A DNA stretch of 64,000 bases, taken from positions 12,386,086 through 12,450,085 of the forward strand of contig CM030717.1 of NCBI GenBank assembly GCA_017979445.1, written 5' to 3'. The position numbers were made by a program, and so were the translations under genes. The notes under the pieces are model-generated. The model was not told the DNA's origin, searched no databases, and saw only the letters and a program-made list of their open reading frames with translations. Below, in pieces: positions 22,901 to 34,100 of the stretch (the stretch's first letter is position 1; every line of letters begins with the position of its first letter). The stretch is from Akebia trifoliata. Its lineage: Eukaryota > Streptophyta > Magnoliopsida > Ranunculales > Lardizabalaceae.

Positions 22901-24836
22901 ACGAGCTTGTGATGAACAGCAGCACTGGAAGGAACTCACCTATCTTTACATCCAATATGACGAGTTTGATAATGCAGCAACCACTATCATGAACCATTCT
23001 CCTGAAGCATGGGACCACATGCAGTTTAAAGATGTTGCAGTCAAAGTTGCGAATGTGGAGCTGTACTACAAGGCTGTTCACTTCTATTTGCAGGAGCATC
23101 CTGAAGTTATTAATGATCTTCTCAATGTGCTCGCCCTTCGTGTGGACCATACCCGTGTTGTGGACATAATGCGAAAGGTGCTCATTTGTGTTTGCTGATG
23201 ATCCCTTCTGATGTAGTATCATTGCATTCTCTCTCTCTCTCTAACTGGGATTCTAAATGTTTACAAAGGTTGGAAAGAATTTATGAGTCTACACTATTTT
23301 CTTATATCTTGTTTGCGGGTTTCAGGCTGGTCACCTACATCTTGTGAAGCCATACATGGTTGCAGTTCAGAGTAATAATGTAGCTGCTGTTAACGAGGCT
23401 TTGAATGAGATATATGTTGAAGAAGAGGACTATGATAGGCTGCGTGAGTCAATTGATATGCATGATAACTTCGATCAGATAGGCCTTGCACAAAAGGTGA
23501 AGAAAAGTTATATTTTAATCCTCGCCATTCAATTGAGGATGTGTTTCCAGAAGCACTCATAATCTTGTGTCTGTTCACAGGTTGAGAAACACGAGCTTCT
23601 TGAGATGAGGCGAATCGCTGCTTATATTTATAAGAAAGCAGGTAGATGGAAGCAATCAATTGCATTATCGAAGAAAGACAATCTTTACAAAGATGCTATG
23701 GAGACGTGTTCGCAGTCTGGTGACCGCGAACTTTCAGAGGAGTTGCTTGTTTATTTCATTGAGCAGGTATTTGGACTCGATTCTTTACCTGTTTTCCAGC
23801 AACGATACTTCAGAAGTCTATATGTCCCAGTCATTTTTCTGTTTCCTGGCAATGTAAAATTATTTCCTTTTTCTTTTGGTTTTTCCTCTCTGATTTTTCA
23901 CTGGATGAATATTTGCTTTTTGAGGTATGTGGTAAAAATCATATGTTATCAATAACCGCAATTTTCCGGGACTAATCCTTGTTATCAATGTTTAAATTTT
24001 TATAAACTTTCTTATGTGGTAGCAAAAAGAAAAAGAGATTGTAGTCCCAAAGAATGTGTGTTGATGTTTTGTATTTGATGTTTATGCAGGGAAAGAAGGA
24101 GTGCTTTGCCTCGTGCTTATTTGTTTGTTATGATTTAATCCGGCCTGATGTTGCACTTGAACTTGCCTGGATGAACAACATGATTGACTTTGCCTTCCCG
24201 TATCTCTTGCAGGTGATATATTTATTTCTGGCCTTAGTCCTTTTCCTTTTTCACTGCATCTTTTTCATCTCACTTGTGTGCCTACAGTTCATCCGGGAGT
24301 ATGCAAGCAAAGTTGATGAACTTGTGAAGGACAAGCTCAACGCTCAAATTGAAGTGAAAGCCAAAGAGGAGGAGGAGAAGGACTTGGTCGCCCAACAGGT
24401 ACAAATATACACAAATTCTTTTCTTGTGCAATTATGGGAAGTCTTGCTTCTCCCTCCATATGCCTACAGCCCCAATTGTCAAGAGTGTCAAGACCATTCA
24501 GCCCATGTCCCATTTATATATATATAAGCTGGACATAATCCTGCTCAGATGGTTAGTATCATCTGAACAGATTGATTTTGGCTTAGGATTTGCTTTTCGG
24601 CATTATTTTTTTTTTTTTTAAATTCTTCACATGGATTCTGGACCTGATGAAATGTGAAATGTTTCTGGTTGCAGAACATGTATGCTCAGTTGCTGCCTCT
24701 TGCCCTGCCAGCACCACCAATGCCAGGTATGGGAGGAGTTGGAATGGGGGGAGGTTATGGTTCCCCTCCACCTATGGGTGGGATGGGAATGCCTCCAATG
24801 CCCGCGTTTGGCATGCCTCCAATGGGTACCTATTGA
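7979..24836 (+). CDS. CHC: Clathrin heavy chain (1705 aa, 30 coding exons)
   Basis: Coding exons: 7979-8023, 8424-8628, 10413-10501, 10599-10677, 10790-10917, 14131-14229, 14355-14463, 14830-14909, 15047-15274, 15361-15426, 15703-15819, 16125-16322, 16471-16587, 16799-16858, 18677-18763, 19638-19721, 19808-19942, 20031-20093, 20178-20282, 20363-20475, 20573-20825, 20973-21109, 21190-21468, 21570-22572, 22692-23177, 23326-23496, 23581-23766, 24090-24212, 24288-24398, 24675-24836. All introns are GT-AG, phases agree, and the sum is 5118 nt. The protein begins [14 protein letters not shown]. It has an N-terminal seven-bladed propeller that binds adaptors (about residues 1-330), a linker, then clathrin leg repeats (about 540-1570) and the trimerisation hub. 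The Gly/Met/Pro-rich tail (about 1653-1705) ends MGTY. It forms triskelia that coat vesicles at the plasma membrane, trans-Golgi network and cell plate. Length equals, from memory, Arabidopsis CHC1. No disrupting change was found. Confidence 0.97.
9188..9310 (+). mobile_element. tRNA-derived SINE-like element
   Basis: A pol III A-box-like stretch (TTAGCTCACTGGTAAG) is followed about 45 bases later by a B-box (GGTTCAAATCT). Next come a CTTGAACCCAACTTC segment and an A-rich end at 9298-9318. The same arrangement occurs inverted at 45.3 kb. The acceptor-stem pairing needed for a functional tRNA is missing. Confidence 0.55.
9770..10265 (+). mobile_element. LINE reverse-transcriptase 3' fragment
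   Basis: With stops and frame breaks, the + strand reads the C-terminal part of a plant non-LTR reverse transcriptase. A TMLYG-like and GVKCWA segment is followed by MEVLR-like, WMGEDT, KIMNEHIRE and GVAPI, then LRRFGHV. The 3' end carries the characteristic CCTACCCCAAATTGTT followed by GATAAGGCTGCGATGATGA. It is 5'-truncated, as most LINE copies are, and lies sense inside clathrin intron 2. Confidence 0.75.
11890..12480 (+). mobile_element. LINE ORF2 fragment with zf-RVT-like domain
   Basis: The frame at about 12085-12250 reads FPRVEAFIW, then [11 protein letters not shown] and [12 protein letters not shown]. These are the hallmarks of the zinc-binding domain at the C-terminus of plant LINE reverse transcriptases (zf-RVT). 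The usual second Cys of the first pair is lost. Downstream sequence is degenerate. It is a decayed remnant, distinct from the RT-tail fragments elsewhere in the window. Confidence 0.65.
12685..12721. repeat. Perfect 16 bp inverted repeat (hairpin)
   Basis: ACTGGAAACAACATAT is followed by a 5-base spacer and its exact reverse complement, giving a perfect 16 bp stem within clathrin intron 5. The flanks do not extend the pairing convincingly. Confidence 0.85.
13105..13325 (-). mobile_element. LINE 3' fragment, antisense to the clathrin gene
   Basis: Read on the minus strand this gives a [15 protein letters not shown] segment, then a [17 protein letters not shown] segment. It ends in the LINE terminus that appears on the + strand as CCTTATCCCAAAGATTTGGG. 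The pattern matches the fragments at 10.2 and 31.5 kb, so it is the same or a closely related family in opposite orientation. Confidence 0.65.
13587..13742 (+). other. Acidic coding remnant of unknown origin in clathrin intron 5
   Basis: An open stretch of 51 codons ending in TGA has strong Asp/Glu bias ([20 protein letters not shown] near its start, NEEDIEFDG near its middle). Codon-like structure contrasts with the AT-rich surroundings. Motifs with CACCAAATT cores at about 13378 and, inverted, at 13892 flank it, so it may be the transposase tail of a decayed DNA transposon. I do not recognise the family. Confidence 0.35.
16859..18676. other. Clathrin intron 14 (1.8 kb)
   Basis: It carries the dispersed repeat at 18.10-18.42 kb and an A-rich/GA microsatellite near 18.03-18.06 kb. 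No other recognised content. Confidence 0.75.
18098..18424. repeat. Dispersed repeat, copy 1 (GTTCGCCCGTGCC family)
   Basis: It starts with TAGAGTTCGCCCGTGCCTA, then CATCCTCTTTAAGGT-like sequence. It continues as an imperfect series of units of the type GGTAAAAGAGGAAAGATAGT / AAATTAGAGGGGTATTATTG. It ends with a TGTAGCAAAATGGGCCCTAC segment. A second copy with the same order lies at 43.6-44.0 kb in EBP1 intron 4. No coding capacity or clear terminal repeats; class unknown. Confidence 0.7.
18926..18943. repeat. Poly(C) tract of 18
   Basis: An uninterrupted run of 18 C in clathrin intron 15. A second run of 11 C lies at 19066-19076. Such tracts are length-unstable and could contain assembly errors. 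Confidence 0.9.
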
Positions 24837-25356
24837 TTGCTGGGCAAATACTCAAGCCTGATGAATTTTAGTAGTAACGGCAGAAAGGGCTAGCTTAGCA
24901 TTACGAGGGATCTACAATGTGTTGGAAGCGAAGGTGGTGCCATTTTTCTTTTTTATATTTCCTTTTATTGGTGTGGGGGAATTTGGTCTCAGGTTGCGAA
25001 TAAGCTCCTTTTTTTTCGTGTTATATTTGAGTCGTAGTCAGTTTGGTTATATTTTCTCAATATTCTTTTGGTAGCAGATGCATTTTTGCTGCCACTGAGG
25101 CATGGCTGAGTTTTTTTCTCTGTGCTTTATTAATATTTCGAGTGGCCCTGAAAAGAAAGATGAAACAGTATATGTTGTTAAATTTTGACTAAAAGTTGTC
25201 GTGGTTGCCATGTCCCTTTAGTATGTGTCGCCCATCTGTCAGTTAAACTCCTTTGCTTATGTACCAAAATCGAATGTTTGGCTGGAATTCTAAGTCGGGA
25301 GGATTGTTCTGTGTTTATTTTTGGATTAGAAAAGTACATATCCCATAATTAAAAGG
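24837..25356 (+). other. Clathrin 3' UTR and downstream region
   Basis: T-rich sequence directly after the stop, with no coding content. The 3' UTR probably covers the first 300-400 bases. No unambiguous poly(A) signal is visible. Confidence 0.5.
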
Positions 25357-25432
25357 GTTGGGATCCGTTGACTCCTAAGAATGACTCATGAAAAAAACAC
25401 ATGATCCCAACCCTTCAAACACAAATTAGATA
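25357..25432. mobile_element. One-ended fragment of a MULE-type MITE
   Basis: GGGTTGGGATCCGTTGACTC, then AAGAATGACTCATGAAAAAA and CACATGATCCCAACCC, matches the terminal arm of the complete element at 40852-41076. The mirrored arm is missing, so this is a truncated copy. Confidence 0.6.
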
Positions 25433-25674
25433 GGTCTGTTTTTTTACTTCTTTTTTATGCTGAAGGATAGTGCATGTTGGTGGTACATACAAGTATTTTT
25501 ATTGGTTTACAAGCCCAGGTGAAACATGAACTGCTTTGGTGGGAAGTTGGATTTGGAGGCTTTCAGCTTTTGTGAAAATGTGTTAAATTTTGAACTTCGG
25601 TTATTTTGTTACTATCTACCAAAGAGGTAGAAGATGACTGATTTTGGAAAGAAAAAATCTGAGGGTTTTAATTT

Positions 25675-26110
25675 TGAGAAAACTACTTAAAAGGACTTTG
25701 GTGGAGGGATTTTTTTAATTAATCCCTGAGTTTTGGGCAGTTGCTTGATAATCCATTTAGTAAAACTTTCTTTTCTTAATGGTCCCTCAACCCCATGGGT
25801 TATCTTCAAAATGCTTAAAAACCTTTGAAAATGGCTTCTTTTTGCTTCTCAAATCCTCTTAATGGAATGGAGTTTTTGAAATTCGATAAGGATGTTGAAA
25901 ATCCAATATTTTTGGACAAAAAGTGGCGAGCTCGAATGATAAGGGCAGTTTCTACATTTACATTGTAAGAGTTGTGTGGAATGGGTTTAGGGATTGATTA
26001 GTTAAAAGAGTTTTACCACTTTGACTATTAAGAGAAACCTTAAAAGTTAGGATTAATTAGAAAAAAAAAATTTGCTCCACCAAAGTCTATTTTGACTAAT
26101 TTCCCTTTTT
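25675..26110. mobile_element. MITE with ~100 bp terminal inverted repeats
   Basis: Left arm: ACTACTTAAAAGGACTTTGG, TGGAG, a T run, then TTAATTAATCC. The right arm on the minus strand reads ATTAGTCAAAATAGACTTTG, GTGGAG, a T run, then CTAATTAATCC. Similarity continues through ATAGTCAAAGTGGTAAAACT-like sequence. There is no open frame of note. Long imperfect TIRs and ~430 bp length suit a non-autonomous DNA transposon; the target duplication is not clear. Confidence 0.6.
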
Positions 26111-26424
26111 TTTTCTTCTCTCTCCATATTTATCTCTTTTAAAATTTTTAAGAACTTGAATTAATGGAAATTAATCATCAAGGTGGATAAAAAATCACTA
26201 TTAAAATATCACAATGATGATTCAAATCAAAGATATCGAAGTTTTTTTTTACAGATTTTGTTAGGTAGGTTTAGGTCAAACTTGTTTTAGTTGATTTAGG
26301 AAGGATATCTACTGAAATTTATAATACTAATTTGATATGTACTGGTATAGAATATCGAACTCAAAGATTTACATGAGAAAGTTTTATTTATTAAGGTAAC
26401 TACCGTACATTACATTTTCAATAA

Positions 26425-27058
26425 GGATATGTTTGATTGCATGGAAAGTCATTTTCCATGGAATTTGAAATCCATGGAAAATTAGTTGTGGAAAATAGGT
26501 AGGGTTGGAAAATCAAATTCCATTGTTTGATTTCACTTGGATAAAATCATGGAAAAATTGAGAAAAAAGAAGAATGAAGAAGAATCAAGGAGGGGGAGAG
26601 GAAGAAGAAGATGACGAGGAAGAGGGAGGGGGGAGGATGTGGCGATGGTGGCGGCGACGATGACGGCGGTGACGATGACGATGGCGGCAACGGAGGTAAG
26701 TGAGGAAGATGGGGGGAGAACGTGGTGGTGGTGGTGGCGGAAGAGGTGAGGGATGGAGAAGAAGAAAAATAAGAAGAGAGAGAGAGAAGGTGGTCGGAGA
26801 TGGAGCCGACGGCGAAGTTAGTGTAATGGTGGTGGTGGTGGTAGTGGTGGTTGTGGTAGGGAAGAATGAGGATGAAAAATATGGGTGGATTTCATTTCCC
26901 ACCCATATGGGTGGGAAAGTGAAATCCATGATTAGTGGACTTTTTTAAGGGGTGGAAAATGAATTTCCATTTCCATGTGCAATCAAACACTTGAAAAATG
27001 TCATTTTCCATGGAAATTGATTTTCCACCCTATTTTCCATGTGCAATCAAACATACCC
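26425..27058. mobile_element. PIF/Harbinger-type MITE with TAA target duplication
   Basis: The left terminus GGATATGTTTGATTGCA and the right terminus GGGTATGTTTGATTGCA (minus strand) are a 17 bp inverted repeat with one mismatch. Both are flanked directly by TAA (26422-26424 and 27059-27061). A TAA/TTA 3 bp duplication and G-starting TIRs are the signature of PIF/Harbinger elements. The right end repeats the CCATGTGCAATCAAACA motif twice, suggesting an internal end duplication. The centre (26.58-26.87 kb) is a GGTGGTGGCGAT-type microsatellite that produces a spurious long minus-strand frame. Confidence 0.8.
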
Positions 27059-27061
27059 TAA

Positions 27062-28109
27062 ATACCTCTCAAATAGAACTTTCTTGTGTATTTATGTTCG
27101 GTGTGCCAAAAATTTTAAAATTATCTAAATCAATCCATTCTTTTTGTAAATTTCTGATTGAATAATTAATTTTAAATTATATAAATATTTATTTTATAAA
27201 TAAATTTAAATAGCTGCTATTGGCATCCCAAATTTTATTGATTACATCTCAAATATAAAAAGAAAATAATAAGTAAAAGTTGGAATGTCAAAAGAAACTA
27301 TCTCATTATTTGTCAGATTTGATCTATTTTTTCAATTTAGGATTTTATATGAGCCTAATCATAATTGTAAACAACTACTAACATTGTTTGAACGAGTGTT
27401 ATAATGTTGAGATTATAATTTGAGCCAAACATTTGTCATGATTGAAGACGGTGTTTTAATCTTTAATTGGAGTACGATAAATAATTTAAGAAATCGGGGT
27501 GGAATAATTAAAATGTAAAGGGCCAAAAATAGTTGTCAAAATTTTTGGGGTGCCAATAAAAGTTCTCTAATAATTAAAGAAATTAGTGTGTAATAATTCA
27601 AATCTTTCCCCCAAAAATTGATTTTATCATTATTTTTTATATGAAAATCACAAAAATCAGATTAAAATAAAGATTTATTTATCTATCTTAATCCACACAA
27701 CAAAAAAAAATTTTCAGGAAAATTTTCATACTGTCCCCAACAGTATAAAAGGGTTTGCCTTGAAAATTATTTCCTGACAAATTCTCTTCAATCAAACACG
27801 TCCTAAGGATGCAAAATTACCATATAAAAAAATGATTTTAAATTACAAAGTTACCCCTATTGAAAACTCTTTATCACCTTTCACATCCTTAACCCAATTT
27901 CACAAAATTACAGTCTCCTCCTCCATTTCGTCGCAACCTTGATTCCTCCGACCTCCATCAAATTTTTTTCCATCGTCACCGTCGTTGGATTCTCCACACA
28001 GATGCCTAACTGATTCATAGGGATCAGTATCTTGTTCATCTCAACCAGATCACGTCCACCATACTGTCAACCTCTCTCTCTAAGATTGGAAACACTTTGA
28101 CAGGGGTTC
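27062..28109. other. Intergenic region and ALG11 5' flank
   Basis: AT-rich to about 27.9 kb, then a C-rich stretch just before the ALG11 start (about 27.91-28.09 kb), which probably contains the 5' UTR. No TATA box or other gene is evident. Confidence 0.5.
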
Positions 28110-31100
28110 ATGGAGATTAGGGTTTTATTATGGTTAGTTGTTTCTGGATTCTCTGCCATTGTTTTAATCTTTCTATCAGTTGTGATTAGTGGGAGGAAGA
28201 ACAAAAAAAAAGCTGTTGGGTTCTTCCACCCATACACCAACGACGGTGGAGGTGGAGAGAGGGTGCTATGGTGTGCTGTCAAAGCCATCCAAGAAGAAAA
28301 TCCTAATCTTGATTGCCTCGTCTACACAGGAGACCATGATGCTTCGCCAGAAAGCTTGATGGCTCGAGCCATCGATCGATTTGGAGTCAAGCTCCTTCAC
28401 CCACCTCAGGTACCCTCCCTAGAAGCAATTATACTTTTTATTTATTATTTATTTATGATTATTATACTTTTTATGAACTTGGGTATTTGTTAATTTGATT
28501 GATTTTAGTTTTATTCAAGAACTGTATTTAGGTGATTTGAATTTTAACTAAGTTACTTGAACAGATTTTCTATGATCAAGCATATATCAACTTCTGAACA
28601 ATCCAATTTAACAAAAAAAATCTTCTTTTTTTCCCTTCCAAAATTTAAAATTCTCCAAATTTGGGTCCAACCTATTTAATGGCGCATTGACAAATTAATT
28701 GGCAATTTATCGATTAATCTCCTAGTTAGGTAACATTTTTACTCGTCAACCACAAATGTTATCTTCTTCAAACCTTTAAATGTAAATAACAAGATAGGAT
28801 TTTTAGGGTGGTTGAAGATGATGGATTTTGGGAAGAACCCAAAAAATCATTTATATAATTCCTGAATGTTTTTACGAAACTTTCCCAAAGTTGTCCAAAA
28901 TAATCAAACTGAACCCGGTCTAATAATTGCTGAGTACAAACTTAGTTAATATGCTTAAAATTATCAAATTTTGAAATTAAGGACGTAGTTAATATGCTTA
29001 AAATTATCAAATTTTGAAATTAAGGACGTTTTACTCATTCAACAATGACCCATAATATTGTTATACTGTATTTTCCTCTTTCAACTTGAAACTATCTAAC
29101 AGTATTCTTCTCTCATGCATGATGGTTAGGTGATTCATTTGTTTAAAAGGAAGTGGATTGAGGAAGGGACTTACCCCCGCTTCACTATGATTGGACAAAG
29201 CCTTGGTTCAGTTTATCTCTCATGGGAAGCCCTGTGCAAATTTACCCCGTTATATTATTTCGACACTAGCGGATATGCATTTACTTATCCACTTGCTCGG
29301 ATATTTGGGTGCAAAGTTATTTGCTATACACACTACCCAACAATCAGTTCAGATATGGTTTCTCGTGTTTGGCAACGGAATTCGATGTATAATAATGATG
29401 CTTTGATTGCGAGGAGGTATGCTTCTCAACTATTATAGGATTTTCTATGAGATCCGTCAAGGAAAAAATACTTGAATCGGGTCAACTGAATGGAAAAAGG
29501 TTGTTTTGTCTCCCTTTCCTTTGAGATACATGGGGGTTAATGCCATGAGCTTTTGGTACCATGGTATCAAAACTTGATTTGGCGTCTCGTCCATGGACGA
29601 GATCCAGTTGTCTTGGATGAGTCAACTCGTCTCAAACGAGATAAACCATTTAACTCTGTTTAGAATGATTTATCCATATATATTTAACTGAAAATAATTA
29701 TATATTTTTAATAAAATAAGATAGATTAGACGATGTTTAGTCATAAAATCATGTTTTATTTATATAATAATTATTTAAATTCTAAAAAATAATTATTTTA
29801 ATCAAAATATACAAAATCCTAGTTGACTCGGCCGAGATTTTCAAAAATATTGTCCGAGTCATCTCGGTCTCAGACGAGATTTAAAATCATGTTTTGTACC
29901 CATCAACGATTTGACTGAACATTTTTTTTTTTTTTGGTGAGGGGGGAGGGTTGGCAAAATCCAACCCACTTGGTTTGAAATTAATACCGACTTGTTAAAT
30001 GGTCAGGATGATCCAACCCTAGAAACTTCTCCAGTGGGCGTTAAAATTCAAGGTTGGACCCATTGCCGTGCACATCATGGGGACCTCTATTCCATTGGTA
30101 GAGCGTTCATTTGGTCCTCCCAAGAAATATACTAGATTTCCTCTTTAAGTTATGGGGGTCCAATGTGTGTTTTTTTATTCAGGAGGTTTTATTTATGGTC
30201 ATTGCTCCGGCCTCTAATATGTTTTTTATGTAATCCATTGTATAGTTGTTGTTAATTTGTTATCACGATTTAGATGATTGCATCTTCGAAAGTTTTATGC
30301 ATTATTTCTGTCTCTGCTGATGCAGCACCTTACAATTCCTTCTCTTGTGCTAGCATTTGGCTATCTCGGTGCAAGGTCATCTATTACACATTCTTTAGCT
30401 GGATGTATGGGTTTGTGGGATCCTGTGCACACCTTGCAATGGTTAACTCTTCATGGACACAATCTCATATAGAGAAGCTTTGGAGAATACCCAATCGTAC
30501 TAAGAGGGTTTATCCTCCTTGTGATACTTCAGGCCTTCAGGTTTGTCAAAAAGCTGTTTCTTCTTTTGATAAATCATCATGATAATCTTCTATAGTGCTT
30601 TCCCCTTTTAAAACAAAATATCATTAAATAATAATTACATTAAAAAATAATAATAGGGTGTGTATTACATGATGTGTTCTTTTCAAAAAAAAAAAAAAAA
30701 AACTCTTAACAGATGATGCATTTGCTTGAGGTTATTTTTCTTCGAAGATTGCTCTTTATAACAAACGAATTTCATGTGTAGATACTTTTTGAAGTAACTT
30801 GAGAACTGTTGATAGCGTTGCATTCTTCCCTTAGATTCTGGCGCATCCTATGCTCCAGATGCTTCACTGTTTCCTTTATAGAAATCACTTTGGTTAAGTT
30901 CATCCCAGCCTCTTGGTGGAGAGCACCAGCAGACCTCATTGGAAACAGAATTAGTGATATTATGGAGAAATTTTGAAGGATAATTTTGATTGTTTTGATG
31001 CTTGTTTCTTCAATGCTGTGCCACTCGGGACATCTTTAAAAGATTCTAGCTCTTGGGAGAAAGAATTGTAGGGGAGGAGATGTGGTCTTGGAATTTGGCA

Positions 31101-34100
31101 TTGTTTCATATTTCAAAGCATCAAAATTTTATTGAATTATATGCGAGCAAAGAAGAAATATTTGATAAGATGGCAGTAAGACCAGCTATGCTTTATGGAG
31201 CTGAATGTTGACTGGTCAAGAAGCATTCGAGCTGAATGGTACTAATTTGAGTGTAGCAGAGGTAAGTATGTTGTGATGGATGAGTGGAAAGATTAGGAAA
31301 GATAAAATTAGAAATGAAATCATTCGAGAAAATGTAGGAGTAGCTCCAATAGGTGATAAACCAAGAGAAAATCAATAGAGATGGTCTGGGCATATTCAAC
31401 GAAGGCCTATTACAGTCCCAGCTAGATCATATATTCTAGTTAAAGGTCCTAAAAGAGTGGGGGGATGATCTAAAAGAATGTTGATGGAGATAGTGAAAGC
31501 AAATAAGAACTCACTTTTAATAACAAAAGATGTGTATCTGAACAAAGTGGAATAGAGGAACAAAATTCATTTAGCCGACCTTAAATCTTTGGGATGAGGC
31601 TTTGATCTTGTGATAATTGGGCATTATATTACGTTTCCATCTTAATTAGTGCAAAAGTAAGTTTAAATTTGATGAAGATTTTGTACAATCTGCTTTCTTT
31701 TTCTGTATCTTGTGTATGGTCTTCTGGTTGTTCTGATGTAACAGTTGGGTTTATCATTGCAATTGCTTTTTATATGTGGTTGGATAGGTCCTCTTGTATC
31801 TATCCTATTTTGCAAATCTGACTATTTGAGCCATATCCTTAGACAAGGCTTACATCATTTCTCAGTACCTTCATCCATGTTATTTTTGGCCTTCCTCTTA
31901 CTTTTTTTAGGGCTTTTAAGTTGCACTAAAGCACTACTCACCGCTACCAGTTCCATCATTGGTATTTGCTGCACAGGCCCATACCATCTCAAGTGACTTT
32001 ACATTCCTAAATTTCCCTGAATGCATGCACTCATTTATGATGTTTTTTTCTTTCATAGTGTTACCACTCTTCTGTTTCAACATCCTGATCTATATGATGC
32101 TCATTCTATGAGCTAGTTTTATTGAGACCTGGCAATGAACCTTGGTCTGATCTTCTGCTAATATGGGCTTCAATATCATAACTAGTCTCGCATCCTGTTC
32201 TGTTGACCCATTTAGCTCCTTTATTTTTGTATCCAACACGACAGATATTTAAAAAAAATGTATCCAACACTATTTTATAATGCTATTATTTTTTAATCTT
32301 TGGTGAAATTTTTTAATTCCGCTCTTACAAGCTGTAGTCCTAACAGGGGCTTCCATTGGAAAGGCCTGTCAAAACTCCAACGATCATCTCTGTTGCTCAG
32401 TTTCGTCCAGAGAAGGTTGGCATTTTTACACAACCATGATAAACTTTGAAGTGATGAATTATAGCTTTAGAGGTTCATTTTTGAAGCTATTTGTAAGTTT
32501 AGTCAGTCCCGTTGAAATTGCTTTCTTCATCCCAGGCCCACACTCTTCAACTTGAGGCCTTCTCAGTTGCTATCAGGAAACTGGATGCAGACTCACCAAG
32601 ACCAAAGCTCCAATTTGTGGGTAGTTGCAGGAATAAGGAGGATGAGGAGAGATTGCAAAAACTGAAAGACAAGTCTATTGAACTGAAGGTGGAGAATGAT
32701 GTCGAATTCTATAAGAATTTGATGTACAGGTTTGGTCTCATTCATCTTGTCTCCTACTTTTCTTCAACTATTTATATTGTTCCTGGACGCATACAATGTA
32801 TGTCCATGATTCAGTGTTCTGCTTAATTCTGAGAATTGACGTAATGTTCTATGAGTATTTGTGTCCTTGAATGACATGGAAGTTGTTGATGCAGTAAAGA
32901 AGTGATCAGCCTGCATATTGGGCGAAAATGCTAGCTAACCCCCACATTAGAGATTACTTTAGAGGGTTCAACTAACTGGTTAGGAAATGGGGTTAAGTGG
33001 AATTCAAATGTGTTGCTGCACTTAAGTGGCTAGGATTTGGGAATAAAGTGAATGTCATACCTATTGTAAAAGAACTTTGATCAAATCATTAAAGTGTTTT
33101 CCCAAAAATTTTGGGTCTGATCGAACTAATTTGAGTTTTAAAATCAAGGTGTGCATGTCTGTATATAGATTGCTGAACAGCAGTTTTAAGAGGACTTGTA
33201 ATTGTTCTCAAATTTTAATTGGATATAATATGGAAAATCTTTAAAGACTCTTTCTTAAACCTGGACTTTCCTAATCCAATTGCATACTTCCAATTATCAA
33301 CCACTACAATCAGAATAATTATAAAGTTAATTTAATAATAAAAGGAGAAGTTCATTATTATGTGCATGGGAGGACATAAAAGTGCACATACTGGAGGGCT
33401 CAGGACCTACTATTTGTTCAGTCCTGTCTTGAAGATCAAATATCAACCAAATCAGACCAATTTATCACCATCCTTTTGGGTAGATAAGTGAATAATCCAA
33501 AAACAATAAATTTGAGGTTGCAATGTTTCAATTGGTTAGTTTATGGAGTTGGGGGAACTTGAATATAGGCCCCAACATGGTGGGATCCCTCTATTCTCCA
33601 ATTTTCCAAATTTTGTTTGTGGAGTTGAAGGTTCTAAAAAAATGTGGAGACTAAAAGGGATGTTTATCGAGGTCATGAAGTGGATGTGATCATGTTAGAT
33701 GATGAGTATGATATTGGATAAGGGTTTTAGGGATTTTATCATTTAGGTTAGGGAGAAGTCCACTTTAGGCGGTTTACACCCCCCCCCCCCTTCTCTCTCT
33801 CTCTCTTTCTCAAAGAGTTGAGACATGAGGAGATCAGTTCATATCAATAAAATTATATTAGTTTTTCTAGTTTTGTACTTGTTATTTCCAGACTCGTAAC
33901 AAATGGTATCACAATACTTTCTAGGGAAAACTAGACTTCCTCGAAGTGGCCACCTTGTTATTTGCAGTTCTTATTTCTCTTATTGACCTCTTTTGCCTAA
34001 AACAGTTCTTCACATCAGATATCTTCAATCACCTAAGATTCCTCCTTATAAAATTGAATCTATCATTAATTACACTCTTATCTGTCATCACTGTTAACAG

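Larger units (their letters stand above)
30541..32346. other. ALG11 intron 3 with two LINE fragments
   Basis: The 1.8 kb intron holds a sense LINE 3' fragment (31.15-31.60 kb) and an antisense one (31.77-32.17 kb), annotated separately. The rest is T-rich. Confidence 0.75.

Noticed and set aside
26585..26929. 114-codon minus-strand frame with Ser/Pro/Thr runs
   Set aside because: Produced by GGTGGT and GAGGAA simple repeats inside the Harbinger-type MITE.
29555..29585. Primer-binding-site-like ATGGTATCAAAAC
   Set aside because: It coincides with the terminus of the CTCGTC-family MITE and there is no LTR end before it.
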